Source: a virus. Taken from it: a DNA stretch of 64,000 nucleotides. The DNA lies in the IMG/VR virus record IMGVR_UViG_3300035145_002457, positions 1 to 64,000 of that record, one strand, 5' to 3'. A program made the position numbers and the translations under genes. Shown here piece after piece: positions 30,432-39,305 of the stretch (within the stretch, counting starts at the first letter, position 1; every line of letters begins with the position of its first letter). The notes beneath the pieces are model-generated. The model saw only the letters and a list, made by a program, of their open reading frames with translations. It searched no databases and was not told the DNA's origin.

Positions 30432-32822
30432 ATGTCATATACTATAAATTTTACAAATAGTGCTGATAAAGATCCGATAGTTATTGAAGACGGCACTATA
30501 AACAGATCTACAAGCATTGGGTTTCCAGGAAGAAGTAGCACAGGTTACGGACAAGTAATTGCAGAAGACCTACTCCATTTATTAGAAAATTTTGCAAGTC
30601 CTACAGAACCTAGTAATGCTGTTGAAGGACAGTTGTGGTATAATAGTTCTAGCGGTCAATTACTAGTATATGATGGAACAATATGGGTACCATCAGGCGG
30701 ACTTAAGAAAAGCACTACACAACCGGATACAACAGAAGCAGTTGATGGAGATTTATGGGTAAACATTGACTCTCAACAATTATATTTGTTTTCAGGATCA
30801 AACTGGGTTTTAGTAGGTCCTGAATTTAGCCAAGGTCTAACAACAGGTACTAGACCTGCGACAATTACAGGTCAAGATAACGTAGACTATACTGTAATAC
30901 AAATTGAAGTGAATGCAAACGTTGTTGGAATAATTGCTTTCAACGAATTTACTCCTAAGGCAACTGTATCAGGATTTACAACAATTAAACCAGGTATAAA
31001 CTTAGCCAATAGAGACACCGATGGTGATGGAATAAACAATGTAAAATTTTATGGTATTGCTGAACGTGCTGAAAATTTAATTATAAACGACTTACCAGTT
31101 CCTGCGGCAAACTTTTTAAGAGGTGATGCTGAATCAACTACAACTTTTCCTATAAACATTCAAAATAATACAGGATTAAGTTACGGAATAAACGGTGAAC
31201 TTAATATTGGTATTGAAGGTAGTGCAGGTGTTATACAACATAACATTGAAGGTTCTAACATTGACATGCGTGTAAGAAACGCAGGGTCTAGTAACACAGT
31301 ATTAAGAGTTGATTCAAGTTTGAGAGTAGGAATAAACAACGAAGCTCCAGATGAAGCATTAGATATTACAGGAAATGTTCTTGCAAGTGGAACAATCAAA
31401 ACAAATGATGTTACTGAAAGTTCTAACATTGGTAACGGTAGTATTGTTGCAAAAGGCGGCGTTGGTGTAGCAAAAAGTTTAAATGTTGGCGAAAACATAA
31501 CTGTACAAAAAGGTATTACTTTAGGTAATAATAACCTTACTGTTGATTCAGCAGATAGTGATCTTATAATGCCAGATCTTAACAACACAAGAAACATTGG
31601 TAGTTCTGCTAATAAATGGCGTAAAATTTATGCAACAACATTTATTGGAAACTTAGAAGGTGAAGTATTAGGTAACATCACAGGTAAAGCAGGTAGAGCT
31701 GATAAGCTAACAAGTTCAACTACTTTTAGATTAACTGGTGATGTTGAAACTGTTGAACAAGTTTTTGACGGACAAGACGGAGGTAGTTTAAAAGAATTTG
31801 ATCTTAGTATTAAAAACACTATCATTTCAAGCAAAACACAAGTTACTGATAGTTTGTCCAACGATGAATTCATTATTGATAGAATAAGTGGACAAAGCAC
31901 AGGACTTCGCAGAATAAGTAGACAAACATTATTCCAAAATATTTCAGGATTAACACCTATTGGTAGTATTATGCCATATGCAGGTAACGTAGAACCTACA
32001 GGATGGAAATTTTGTAATGGACAAGAATTAAGCACAGGTACATATAATACATTATTTCAATTGTTAGGTTACAATTATAAACCGCAAGGCGATGTTTCCC
32101 CCGGACAATTTGGACTACCAGATCTAAGAGGTAGATTTCCATTAGGTAGTTTAACTATGGGCGGCACAAATCCGCCAGTTGCTGAACCTAACATAGCAAC
32201 AGTTACTGGTACTATATCTGGACCAACTGTGACAGCTTTTGATGCTTTTAGTATCAATGGCACAACTATTAATTTAACTGGCACTGATCTTGCAAGTGTT
32301 ATAACAGATATCACAAATGCAAATATAACTGGTATATCTGCATCAAACAATGGTAACAACCAATTACAAATCACAGGTACTAATGTAAATATTGTACTAG
32401 TAGATGTAGCAAATACACCATTAGCTGATTTAGGACTTTTAGCTGGCACAACTATAACAGTAAAAAGTGCTGATACTAGAGCAAGAGGCGGTAATACAAC
32501 TGTACTTGGTGCTGTAGACGGATCAGATGATGTTACAATTAATTTAGAAAACTTACCTGAACACGAACACGATTTAAAAGCACAAAACGGTGTGCAGTTT
32601 AGTGCTATAAGAGCAGTTGATGGTAGAGGCGGAGACTTGCCTAGCGATGCACAAACTAGTAGTATTCAAACTGGTGCAGACAAAGTTTCACAGACAATTA
32701 ACAAAAGTGGAGGTGTTGATATTCCTGCAGGAAGTTCATTTAGTGCAGTAGGTGAATCAATGGATATTATGAATCCATACCAAACTATAAATTACATTAT
32801 ATATACTGGAGTAGTAGCATGA
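30432..32822 (+). CDS. tail fibre protein with phage tail collar domain
   Basis: Residues about 1-135 form a module (DGTINRST, STGYGQVIAEDLLHLLENFA, EGQLWYNSSSGQLLVYDG, FSGSNWVLVGPEF) that recurs in the next two genes. The middle resembles fibre shaft sequence (GINNEAPDEALDITGNVLAS). Near residues 506-565 lies a tail-collar domain (TPIGSIMPYAGNVEPTGWKFCNGQ-type start, then FGLPDLRGRFPLG), followed near 705-715 by NLPEHEHD, resembling the His-x-His metal site of short tail fibres such as T4 gp12. It is the most likely receptor-binding protein of the three paralogues. The stop overlaps the next ATG by 4 bp. Confidence 0.85.
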   Translation: MSYTINFTNSADKDPIVIEDGTINRSTSIGFPGRSSTGYGQVIAEDLLHLLENFASPTEPSNAVEGQLWYNSSSGQLLVYDGTIWVPSGGLKKSTTQPDTTEAVDGDLWVNIDSQQLYLFSGSNWVLVGPEFSQGLTTGTRPATITGQDNVDYTVIQIEVNANVVGIIAFNEFTPKATVSGFTTIKPGINLANRDTDGDGINNVKFYGIAERAENLIINDLPVPAANFLRGDAESTTTFPINIQNNTGLSYGINGELNIGIEGSAGVIQHNIEGSNIDMRVRNAGSSNTVLRVDSSLRVGINNEAPDEALDITGNVLASGTIKTNDVTESSNIGNGSIVAKGGVGVAKSLNVGENITVQKGITLGNNNLTVDSADSDLIMPDLNNTRNIGSSANKWRKIYATTFIGNLEGEVLGNITGKAGRADKLTSSTTFRLTGDVETVEQVFDGQDGGSLKEFDLSIKNTIISSKTQVTDSLSNDEFIIDRISGQSTGLRRISRQTLFQNISGLTPIGSIMPYAGNVEPTGWKFCNGQELSTGTYNTLFQLLGYNYKPQGDVSPGQFGLPDLRGRFPLGSLTMGGTNPPVAEPNIATVTGTISGPTVTAFDAFSINGTTINLTGTDLASVITDITNANITGISASNNGNNQLQITGTNVNIVLVDVANTPLADLGLLAGTTITVKSADTRARGGNTTVLGAVDGSDDVTINLENLPEHEHDLKAQNGVQFSAIRAVDGRGGDLPSDAQTSSIQTGADKVSQTINKSGGVDIPAGSSFSAVGESMDIMNPYQTINYIIYTGVVA

Positions 32823-34741
32823 GTTATAAACTGAATAAAACAGATGGATCTTTGCTTGTTGAACTACAAGACGGTATAATTGATGATACTAGTTCAGACC
32901 TAACACTTGTTGGAAGAAATTACAAAGGATTTGGAGAATTTCTAAACGAAAATTATATTAAATTATTAGAAAATTTTGCAAGCTCATCAGCACCATCAAA
33001 TCCTATCATGGGACAATTATGGTATGATAAAACCAGCCAACGATTAAAAATTTACAATGGCGAAGCATTCCGTGTTGCAGGCGGACCTGTAATAAGTGCT
33101 ACACAGCCAAATATGATAGCAGGCGATCTATGGATTGATAACGATCAAAATAAACTTTACTTTTTTGATGGCACAGATGTAGTCCTTGTAGGACCAAATT
33201 ACAGCAGTACGCAAGGTAAAACAACCTACGAAGCAGTTACTATGGTTGACACTTCAGGACAAACTAGAGCAGTTCTTGCTCAATATTTGCAAGGTACATT
33301 AGTTGGTATACACAGTAAAAATGAATTTACTCCTCGAAATGAAGATGTCTTGCTTCCTTATGCGGCTGGTAGAGTAATTAAAGTAGGATTCAATCCGCTA
33401 TACAAAACAGACAACGGAGATAATATTGCATATCGTTGGCATGGTATTGCAGAAACAGCAGAAAACCTAATAGACGGAACAGGAAATAATTATTCGCCTA
33501 CAGATTTTGTAAGGACTAACGAAAGAAATAGTCAAAATTTGATTGTTGACCAAACAATGGACGGCGGATTGTTTGTCAAAGGAGAAACAGGATTAAAAGT
33601 TGGTTACGGAGATACACAATACGGTGTATTTAAAGTTTTAAGCACAGATACAAAAACAGTGATAGATGTGGTACAACAAAATAAAGATTTTGCTATTAGA
33701 CGTAAAGTTGGAAACGACCAAATTGAATTTTTCACTTTTGATGCAACTAACAGCAAAATAGGTTTGTTTCAAACTACACCAACTGTAGAATTAGATGTCC
33801 TAGGCGACGGAAAATTTTCAGGAGATTTAACAGTTGAAGGAAACCTTTCTATAACTGGTACTACATTTGCTGTTGACACAGAACAAATGCGTATCAAAGA
33901 TCCTCAAATTAATTTAGGTGTATCAGAAGATTCAACAGAACTTACAGATGCACAAGTCGACGGCGGCGGATTTGTTATTAATAGTTTAAATGGTAGTAAA
34001 GATTTTATTTGGCGTAGTGCTACAGGCAATTTTACAAGTAATCAAAATATTGACCTTGAGTTAGGAAAGTCATATAGAATAAACAATAACAATGTTTTAA
34101 CTGCCAACACATTAGGAAGCGGAGTAATAAACAGTTCGTTAACTAGTGTAGGAACATTAGGCACATTAACTGTATCCGGAAATGCGGCAGTAGGTAGCAT
34201 TAGTTCACCAGGAGCATTAAATATTAGTTCAACTGGTGATATAACAATAAATTCTCAAAAAATTACAGGCGTTTCTGATCCAACTGTTGCCGCTGATGTT
34301 GCAAACAAAGGATATGTTGATAATACTGTTGCTATAGAAAATATTGCGTTTGCACTTGATATTACAGGTTTTTCAACACCTGATCCAGCAGGAACAGCAA
34401 GCGGTCCGATAACAGATGTTAAGAATGTTCTTGATAGTATCTATCCTGCAGGAGCAGATGCAAACGGCAAACAGGCAAAAATACATTGTACTTCATATGC
34501 CTCTGCAACAGTAAGTGGAATTATTATTTCTGTAGGTACTTCACCAGATGCAACAAAGACATTACAAAAATCTAGTATTGCAGTTGACTCTGCAGGTACT
34601 CAAAACCAAACAGTAATACAGGATATTACTGCAACAAACACTGCTTCAGGTACAGTATCACTTACTCCTGGCAGATACACAATGACATTCACAATAACAG
34701 GGGGCGTGTGGACGCACAATAGCACAGTAGCATATCCGTAA
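32819..34741 (+). CDS. tail fibre-like protein, second paralogue
   Basis: The first ~130 residues repeat the module seen in the neighbouring fibre genes (LLVELQDGIIDDTSSDLTLVGRNYKGFGEF-like start, MGQLWYDKTSQRLKIYNG, LYFFDGTDVVLVGPNY). The central part has fibre-shaft features (KIGLFQTTPTVELDVLGDGKFSG). Unlike the first paralogue it has no collar domain; the C-terminal ~150 residues (DITGFSTPDPAGTASGPI onwards) look like a separate beta-rich head with no recognisable motif. Translation is coupled to the upstream fibre gene. Distinct C-terminal heads on a shared N-terminal attachment module suggest different receptor or assembly roles. Confidence 0.78.
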   Translation: MSYKLNKTDGSLLVELQDGIIDDTSSDLTLVGRNYKGFGEFLNENYIKLLENFASSSAPSNPIMGQLWYDKTSQRLKIYNGEAFRVAGGPVISATQPNMIAGDLWIDNDQNKLYFFDGTDVVLVGPNYSSTQGKTTYEAVTMVDTSGQTRAVLAQYLQGTLVGIHSKNEFTPRNEDVLLPYAAGRVIKVGFNPLYKTDNGDNIAYRWHGIAETAENLIDGTGNNYSPTDFVRTNERNSQNLIVDQTMDGGLFVKGETGLKVGYGDTQYGVFKVLSTDTKTVIDVVQQNKDFAIRRKVGNDQIEFFTFDATNSKIGLFQTTPTVELDVLGDGKFSGDLTVEGNLSITGTTFAVDTEQMRIKDPQINLGVSEDSTELTDAQVDGGGFVINSLNGSKDFIWRSATGNFTSNQNIDLELGKSYRINNNNVLTANTLGSGVINSSLTSVGTLGTLTVSGNAAVGSISSPGALNISSTGDITINSQKITGVSDPTVAADVANKGYVDNTVAIENIAFALDITGFSTPDPAGTASGPITDVKNVLDSIYPAGADANGKQAKIHCTSYASATVSGIIISVGTSPDATKTLQKSSIAVDSAGTQNQTVIQDITATNTASGTVSLTPGRYTMTFTITGGVWTHNSTVAYP

Positions 34742-34748
34742 GGATATG
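34731..34748 (+). repeat. perfect 7-bp hairpin with GTAA tetraloop over a stop codon
   Basis: CATATCC (34731-34737), GTAA (34738-34741) and GGATATG (34742-34748) form an inverted repeat whose loop carries the TAA stop of the second fibre gene. A GNRA-type loop would be stable in RNA. No U-run follows, so it is not a standard rho-independent terminator; the late core begins at its last base. Confidence 0.6.
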
Positions 34749-34755
34749 ATAAATA
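34748..34755 (+). promoter_or_regulatory. T4-type late promoter core
   Basis: GATAAATA matches TATAAATA at 7 of 8 positions and lies 21 bp before the ATG of the third fibre paralogue. An AAGGGG ribosome-binding-site-like run at about 34764-34769 lies between them. Confidence 0.6.
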
Positions 34756-34776
34756 CTTGCAACAAGGGGTTTATAA

Positions 34777-36285
34777 ATGGCGTATACAATTAACAAATAT
34801 GATACTACCCAGCTTACAGTAGTTCAAGACGGTACTATTGACCAAACTACCGACATAAAACTTGTTGGTAAAAACTATGCAGGGTATGGTGAAATACAAA
34901 ACGAAAATTTTGTATTTTTATTAGAAAACTTTGCTGGCGCAAATCAACCACCAAGGGCAATAAGAGGCCAAGTTTGGTTTGATAGTGCAAACAGCAAATT
35001 GAAGTTTTATGATGGTGATAAATGGCGTACAACAGGAGGTGCAGAAATTAGTGCATCTGCTCCTGCAGGTTTATCAACTGGTGATTTTTGGTGGGACACA
35101 ACAAACCAACAGCTATATGCATACAACGGAACAGACTTTGTACTAGTAGGACCCCAAGATGCTGGATCAGGCATTACACAGATGCAAAGTAAAACAGTAC
35201 GTGATGTAGGCAGTGTAAGTAGAAGTGTTATTGCCGCAACAGTAAACGACGAAGTCATATTTATTATAAGCCCAGTAGAATTTACAATTGACAGTACAGA
35301 CGCAGAAAACGCTATTTCGGGATTTGATGTAGTAAGACAGGGTGTAACACTTAAAAATACGCAAAGTGCTACAGCAGGTGTAACAAGCACAGATCACCAA
35401 TTCCATGGTACTGCCTCAAATGCTTTAAGATTAGGCGGCGTAGAAGCAAGTAGTTTTGTTAGAGCAAGTGTTGGTACTCCTACAGTATTCACAGAAATTA
35501 CAAATTTCCAAACAGATGCAGGTATAGCAATTGGTGCTGGACTAGATTTAAAACTGTTTATTGAAAACGATAACGAAGGCGTTATTCAAAACTCGCAAGG
35601 TGATGAAATTAAATTCCGCGTAAAAGAATCAGGCGGAGCCAGTGTAAATGTAGTAGATATACGTCCTGGTGCAGTATTACCAGGAATTCAAAGCACTGGT
35701 CCAACCGTTTACAAATCAATTGATTTAGGATCTTCGGCGGCCGCATTTAACGACATACATGCAGGAAACATTTACGGAACTTCGGAAAAAGCATCGGCAC
35801 TTATAGTAGGTGGTAATGCAAGAAATGGCTCAGTTGATAGCAGTGGCACAGGTACAGGAAATACTGTTGCTGTTAGAGATGGATCTGGTAACTTAAATGC
35901 AGTTTTATTCCAAGGTACTGCTACAAGTGCAAGGTATGCAGACTTAGCTGAAAAGTATACAACCGATCAAGAATACCCTGTCGGCACAGCAATGTGTGTA
36001 GGTGGCGATGAAGAAACAACAGCATGTAGAGCAAGTTGCATGTGTATAGGTGTTATATCAGCAGAACCAGCATACTTAATGAACAGTGATGCAGAAGGAC
36101 AAGCAATTGGACTTAAAGGTCGTGTTCCTGTAAGAGTAAAAGGAACAGTGAAAAAAGGCGATCCAATTTACGCATGGGCAGATGGTATTTGCTCAACAGT
36201 TGCAACAAGCGCACTTGTTGGTGTTGCATTAGAAGCAAGCGATTCAGAAGAAGAAAAATTAATAGAGTGTGTACTTAAGGTATAA
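34777..36285 (+). CDS. tail fibre-like protein, third paralogue, Cys-rich C-terminal domain
   Basis: Residues about 1-130 repeat the shared module (VVQDGTIDQTTDIKLVGKNYAGYGE-like start, RGQVWFDSANSKLKFYDG, LYAYNGTDFVLVGPQ). A fibre shaft region follows. The C-terminal ~115 residues begin with YADLAEKYTTDQEYPVGTAM and continue with AYLMNSDAEGQAIGLKGRVPV and VKKGDPIYAWADG, a C-terminal domain common in marine T4-like fibre proteins. Here it contains an unusual cysteine cluster (AMC, TAC, ASCMC at about residues 405-423). Enzymatic autocleavage, known for some fibre chaperone domains, cannot be read from this sequence. Confidence 0.8.
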   Translation: MAYTINKYDTTQLTVVQDGTIDQTTDIKLVGKNYAGYGEIQNENFVFLLENFAGANQPPRAIRGQVWFDSANSKLKFYDGDKWRTTGGAEISASAPAGLSTGDFWWDTTNQQLYAYNGTDFVLVGPQDAGSGITQMQSKTVRDVGSVSRSVIAATVNDEVIFIISPVEFTIDSTDAENAISGFDVVRQGVTLKNTQSATAGVTSTDHQFHGTASNALRLGGVEASSFVRASVGTPTVFTEITNFQTDAGIAIGAGLDLKLFIENDNEGVIQNSQGDEIKFRVKESGGASVNVVDIRPGAVLPGIQSTGPTVYKSIDLGSSAAAFNDIHAGNIYGTSEKASALIVGGNARNGSVDSSGTGTGNTVAVRDGSGNLNAVLFQGTATSARYADLAEKYTTDQEYPVGTAMCVGGDEETTACRASCMCIGVISAEPAYLMNSDAEGQAIGLKGRVPVRVKGTVKKGDPIYAWADGICSTVATSALVGVALEASDSEEEKLIECVLKV

Positions 36286-36288
36286 ATA
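36281..36288 (+). promoter_or_regulatory. perfect T4-type late promoter core
   Basis: TATAAATA is an exact match to the T4 late core and overlaps the stop codon of the third fibre gene. It lies 26 bp before the ATG at 36315, with an AAGGA ribosome-binding site (36303-36307) between them. Confidence 0.72.
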
Positions 36289-36314
36289 ACTACGTACTTT
36301 AAAAAGGATAGAAA

Positions 36315-37238
36315 ATGGCAGTAACAGTCGGACAAACCATAGGGGAAACAGAATATACTACATTACGTAGTACAATGCAGACAGTAATGGGAACACCTTC
36401 CGGTACAGGAACTGGGGCGGCAGGATATTTGCAAACAACTACTGCACCTTCAGTTAGTCCAGGAGACACTATTACAGCCGCACAGTGGAACGCACTTAAA
36501 GAAGATATTTCAAAAGCATACACACACCAAGTAGGATCAGCACCAAGCGGACCAGCACTGGTGACTGTTGATACTGACACTGGCATTACAGCTCAAATAC
36601 ATAATGATTACGAAACTGTAGCAAACTTTATTTCAAATGCTTCTAATAGATTTTTATTAGCGGCAGGACAAAGCACAACAACATCTGCTAGATCAAGAAC
36701 AGCAACAAACTGGAATGGCACAATTATACACGATGTAACGTTTACTTGGACTAACGAAAATAATGCCAAAGCATTTTTTAACGCTGGCGGCGTAATTAGA
36801 TGTTCGTCAACCCTTTCATACACAGGTAGTGAAGCAAAAACCCTACAATGGAAAAACATGCTTTCAGATTCTAGTGTTATTGGTATTAATTATGTAGACG
36901 GTTACAAGTACACAGGTACATCGGGTACTATTGATAATAATGATGGATACTACGATTTAACTACAACAGCATCTAACATTTATACACAAGATAATGCCGC
37001 AAACCCATATTCAGAAAACAGGTACAAAGTAGAAGCTCGAAAAATTACTAACGGATTGCGTGTTAGAATGATTTACGAAGACAATGATGCAGGTGATAAA
37101 ACTGGAACAGGACCGGCTGTTGACGAAAATGTTCAAGGCACGTTGACAAGCGAATTTTCATATATTCGTGCTACAGGATCTAATGTTTCTGTAAATGCAC
37201 CATCAATTGGCACAGGCGCAACAAATACTTTCACATAA
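36315..37238 (+). CDS. probable virion/fibre structural protein (307 aa)
   Basis: The N-terminal ~75 residues are Gly/Thr-rich (MGTPSGTGTGAAGYLQTT) with ITAAQWNALKEDISKAYTH, a pattern seen in small structural proteins of marine T4-like phages. The rest is beta-rich (FFNAGGVIRCSSTLSYTG, RYKVEARKITNGLRVRMIYED). It is the last gene of the late virion block and has its own perfect late promoter core. I infer a fibre or tail accessory role from composition and position; no domain is recognised with certainty. Confidence 0.72.
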   Translation: MAVTVGQTIGETEYTTLRSTMQTVMGTPSGTGTGAAGYLQTTTAPSVSPGDTITAAQWNALKEDISKAYTHQVGSAPSGPALVTVDTDTGITAQIHNDYETVANFISNASNRFLLAAGQSTTTSARSRTATNWNGTIIHDVTFTWTNENNAKAFFNAGGVIRCSSTLSYTGSEAKTLQWKNMLSDSSVIGINYVDGYKYTGTSGTIDNNDGYYDLTTTASNIYTQDNAANPYSENRYKVEARKITNGLRVRMIYEDNDAGDKTGTGPAVDENVQGTLTSEFSYIRATGSNVSVNAPSIGTGATNTFT

Positions 37239-37241
37239 GAC

Positions 37242-37270
37242 TTGACAAATTGGTAAAATTGTTATATACT
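37242..37270 (+). promoter_or_regulatory. strong sigma70-type promoter of the tailoring-enzyme cluster
   Basis: TTGACA (37242-37247), a 17-bp spacer and TATACT (37265-37270) form a near-perfect sigma70 promoter 25 bp before the ATG at 37296. No late core is present in this gap. It is the only promoter I could find for the ~23.5-kb run of overlapping genes that follows, which suggests early or host-polymerase-driven transcription, separate from the virion genes upstream. Confidence 0.87.
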
Positions 37271-37295
37271 TTATGCGTATATACAAGGAGTTCCA

Positions 37296-37643
37296 ATGGA
37301 CGAAAGACTAGAAAAAGCATTAGAATTTTCTAAATTTGTTGAGACACAAAACAATCAAAAAACTATTTTTTTGAATCAATTCAAAGAAAATCTAATACAC
37401 TATACCCATGGACATAAATTTACAGCAACTCAACAGCTGATTACATTTGTATCTGTGATTGTTGAATCAGGAGAAGACACTGCAATCATTCTAGATGACA
37501 ATAACCTACCTGTTCTTATTGAAGATTTAAAAGGCTTTATGAGAGAATTAGTTGGTGTATATGTTTTTGCATCACGAAAATATGCTAAAGATTACAACGA
37601 TATCAAGACGCATAGATCAGTTGAAGGGCTAACAAATTTATGA
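37296..37643 (+). CDS. hypothetical protein (115 aa), first gene of the cluster
   Basis: The sequence is soluble and mainly helical by composition (LEKALEFSKFVETQNNQKT, LPVLIEDLKGFMRELVGVYVFASRKYAKDY). I do not recognise a family. A strong AAGGAG ribosome-binding site precedes the ATG, directly downstream of the sigma70-type promoter. Its stop overlaps the start of the first glycosyltransferase by 4 bp (ATGA), so expression is coupled to that gene. Confidence 0.78.
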   Translation: MDERLEKALEFSKFVETQNNQKTIFLNQFKENLIHYTHGHKFTATQQLITFVSVIVESGEDTAIILDDNNLPVLIEDLKGFMRELVGVYVFASRKYAKDYNDIKTHRSVEGLTNL

Positions 37644-38488
37644 CAAATGGTGTATTGCTATTTGCATTCAACAACGAAACTATTGATTATGTAAAACAGG
37701 CTGTTTACTGTGCTAAACAGATTAAGCGGCATCTTGACTTGCCTGTACAAATAGTAACAAACGCTGTAGATTACATCGAAACAGAATTTCCTTTTTATAA
37801 AAAATATATAGAACACGTTACTTATTCACCCGCCCCGGTTGGAGCGTCAAAGACTTTTTATGATGGCATTTATCATAATAAAAAATTGACCTGGAAAAAT
37901 AGCCTTCGTGATAGTGCTTATGATTTAACATTATTTGATAAAACACTTGTATTAGATACAGATTTACTTGTAGGTAATAATAAATTGTTAAAATGTTTTA
38001 ATACAAATGAAGATTTTATGATTGCCAAAGATTACAATATGGTTAATACTACAAAACAAATTGAAGGATTTGATAGGGTTAGTGATAGAACAATTCCAAT
38101 GTATTGGGCAACCATACTTTATTTTACAAAAAGCAAAACAGCAAAAACGGTTTTTGATTTAGCGTCACACATACGAGAAAATTATAATTATTACAGACTT
38201 GTTTATGATATACAAGAAAGCAAGTTTCGAAATGATTTTGCATTTAGTATTGCTGTTCATATAATGCGTGGTTTTACAGAAACCACAGATTGGCCAATGC
38301 GATTACCTACAGACATGTGGGTAAGCACTGATAGAGATGTTTTGTTAGAAAATACTGATGGAACAGCAAGATTACTTGCACAACGCGATTACGACTATCT
38401 TCTAGTAAAACTAAACAATGCCACTTTACATGTTATGAATAAATTTAGTTTGAATAAAGTAATTACTGGAGAATTTGAAAATGAGTAG
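37640..38488 (+). CDS. GT-A fold glycosyltransferase-like protein (GT8-like)
   Basis: The sequence begins with an N-terminal Rossmann-like strand (GVLLFAFNNETIDYVKQAVYCAKQIK) and has a DxD metal/nucleotide-sugar motif at residues 106-108 (LVLDTDLLVG), as in nucleotide-diphosphosugar transferases. A soluble cytoplasmic enzyme is expected, since no membrane segment is seen. Donor and acceptor are unknown. The neighbouring gene is a paralogue with the same layout, suggesting two successive sugar transfers. It overlaps the previous gene by 4 bp and the next by 8 bp. Confidence 0.78.
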   Translation: MTNGVLLFAFNNETIDYVKQAVYCAKQIKRHLDLPVQIVTNAVDYIETEFPFYKKYIEHVTYSPAPVGASKTFYDGIYHNKKLTWKNSLRDSAYDLTLFDKTLVLDTDLLVGNNKLLKCFNTNEDFMIAKDYNMVNTTKQIEGFDRVSDRTIPMYWATILYFTKSKTAKTVFDLASHIRENYNYYRLVYDIQESKFRNDFAFSIAVHIMRGFTETTDWPMRLPTDMWVSTDRDVLLENTDGTARLLAQRDYDYLLVKLNNATLHVMNKFSLNKVITGEFENE

Positions 38489-39305
38489 AGGGTACTTTGT
38501 TGTTGCACAGAATAATGCTAAAACAGATTATGTTAGACAAGCATACGCTCTTGCATTAAGTATATTGGCACAGTCGCCTGATGCTAACATTAGCGTCATG
38601 ACCAACGATGATGTACCTACCAAATATAAAAAGGTTTTTGATCAGGTAATTGATATACCTTGGGGAGATTTATCAGAAGACTCAAAATGGAAAATTAACA
38701 ACAGATGGAAAATATATCATAGAACGCCGTATAGGCAAACAACAGTATTTGATACTGACATGCTAGTTTTAGATAATTTAGATTATACGTGGACTAGTTT
38801 ACAGCATGTGTCTTACCATTTTACTAAAGATGTACTTACTTACAGGCAAGAACCTGTAACATCACGTTACTATAGGAAAGCATTTGATGCAAACAATCTT
38901 CCTAATCCATATGTAGCAATGTTTCAGTTCAATAAATCAAATGAAACAAAAGAATTTTTTGTGTTACTAGAAATTATAATGAAAAATTGGAAAATTTTTT
39001 ACAGTAAATATGCACCTAATAGTATGCAAAATTGGTGTAGTGTTGATATGTGTGCCGCTATAGCTCTAAAAATACTTGGTACTGCTAATATATCTGTAAA
39101 TAATAACAACATGCTATCTTTTGTTCATTTAAAATCACATGCACAAAATTTGTCTAATCCTTTAATCAAATCCACTGACTTAACGTGTGATGTTGGAGAT
39201 ACAGGATTATTTTTAAATGGATACAAACAAAAAGGTGTGCTTCATTATGTTGATGATGAATTTTTGACAGATGAAATAATTGACTGGTTAGAGGAACAAG
39301 TGTAA
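38481..39305 (+). CDS. GT-A fold glycosyltransferase-like protein, paralogue
   Basis: The layout matches the preceding gene: an N-terminal YFVVAQNNAKTDYVRQAYALALSIL and the DxD motif TVFDTDMLVLDN with Asp at 91 and 93. I chose the ATG at 38481 over an in-frame TTG at 38475 because GGAG (38468-38471) is spaced 9 nt from it. The C-terminal half contains MQNWCSVDMCAAIALKILG, probably the acceptor side. The two paralogues differ enough to suggest different acceptors. Substrates cannot be read from sequence. Confidence 0.77.
   Translation: MSRGYFVVAQNNAKTDYVRQAYALALSILAQSPDANISVMTNDDVPTKYKKVFDQVIDIPWGDLSEDSKWKINNRWKIYHRTPYRQTTVFDTDMLVLDNLDYTWTSLQHVSYHFTKDVLTYRQEPVTSRYYRKAFDANNLPNPYVAMFQFNKSNETKEFFVLLEIIMKNWKIFYSKYAPNSMQNWCSVDMCAAIALKILGTANISVNNNNMLSFVHLKSHAQNLSNPLIKSTDLTCDVGDTGLFLNGYKQKGVLHYVDDEFLTDEIIDWLEEQV

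Noticed and set aside
31181-32449. Several minus-strand frames of 124-138 codons opposite the first fibre gene
   Set aside because: They are antisense to a clear tail-collar fibre protein and have biased composition from its Gly/Asn/Thr-rich code.
30432-32822. The His-x-His site of the fibre protein as proof of a T4 gp12 orthologue
   Set aside because: The collar domain and EHEHD-like site are shared by many fibre types; the rest of the protein does not resemble gp12, so only the domain is claimed.
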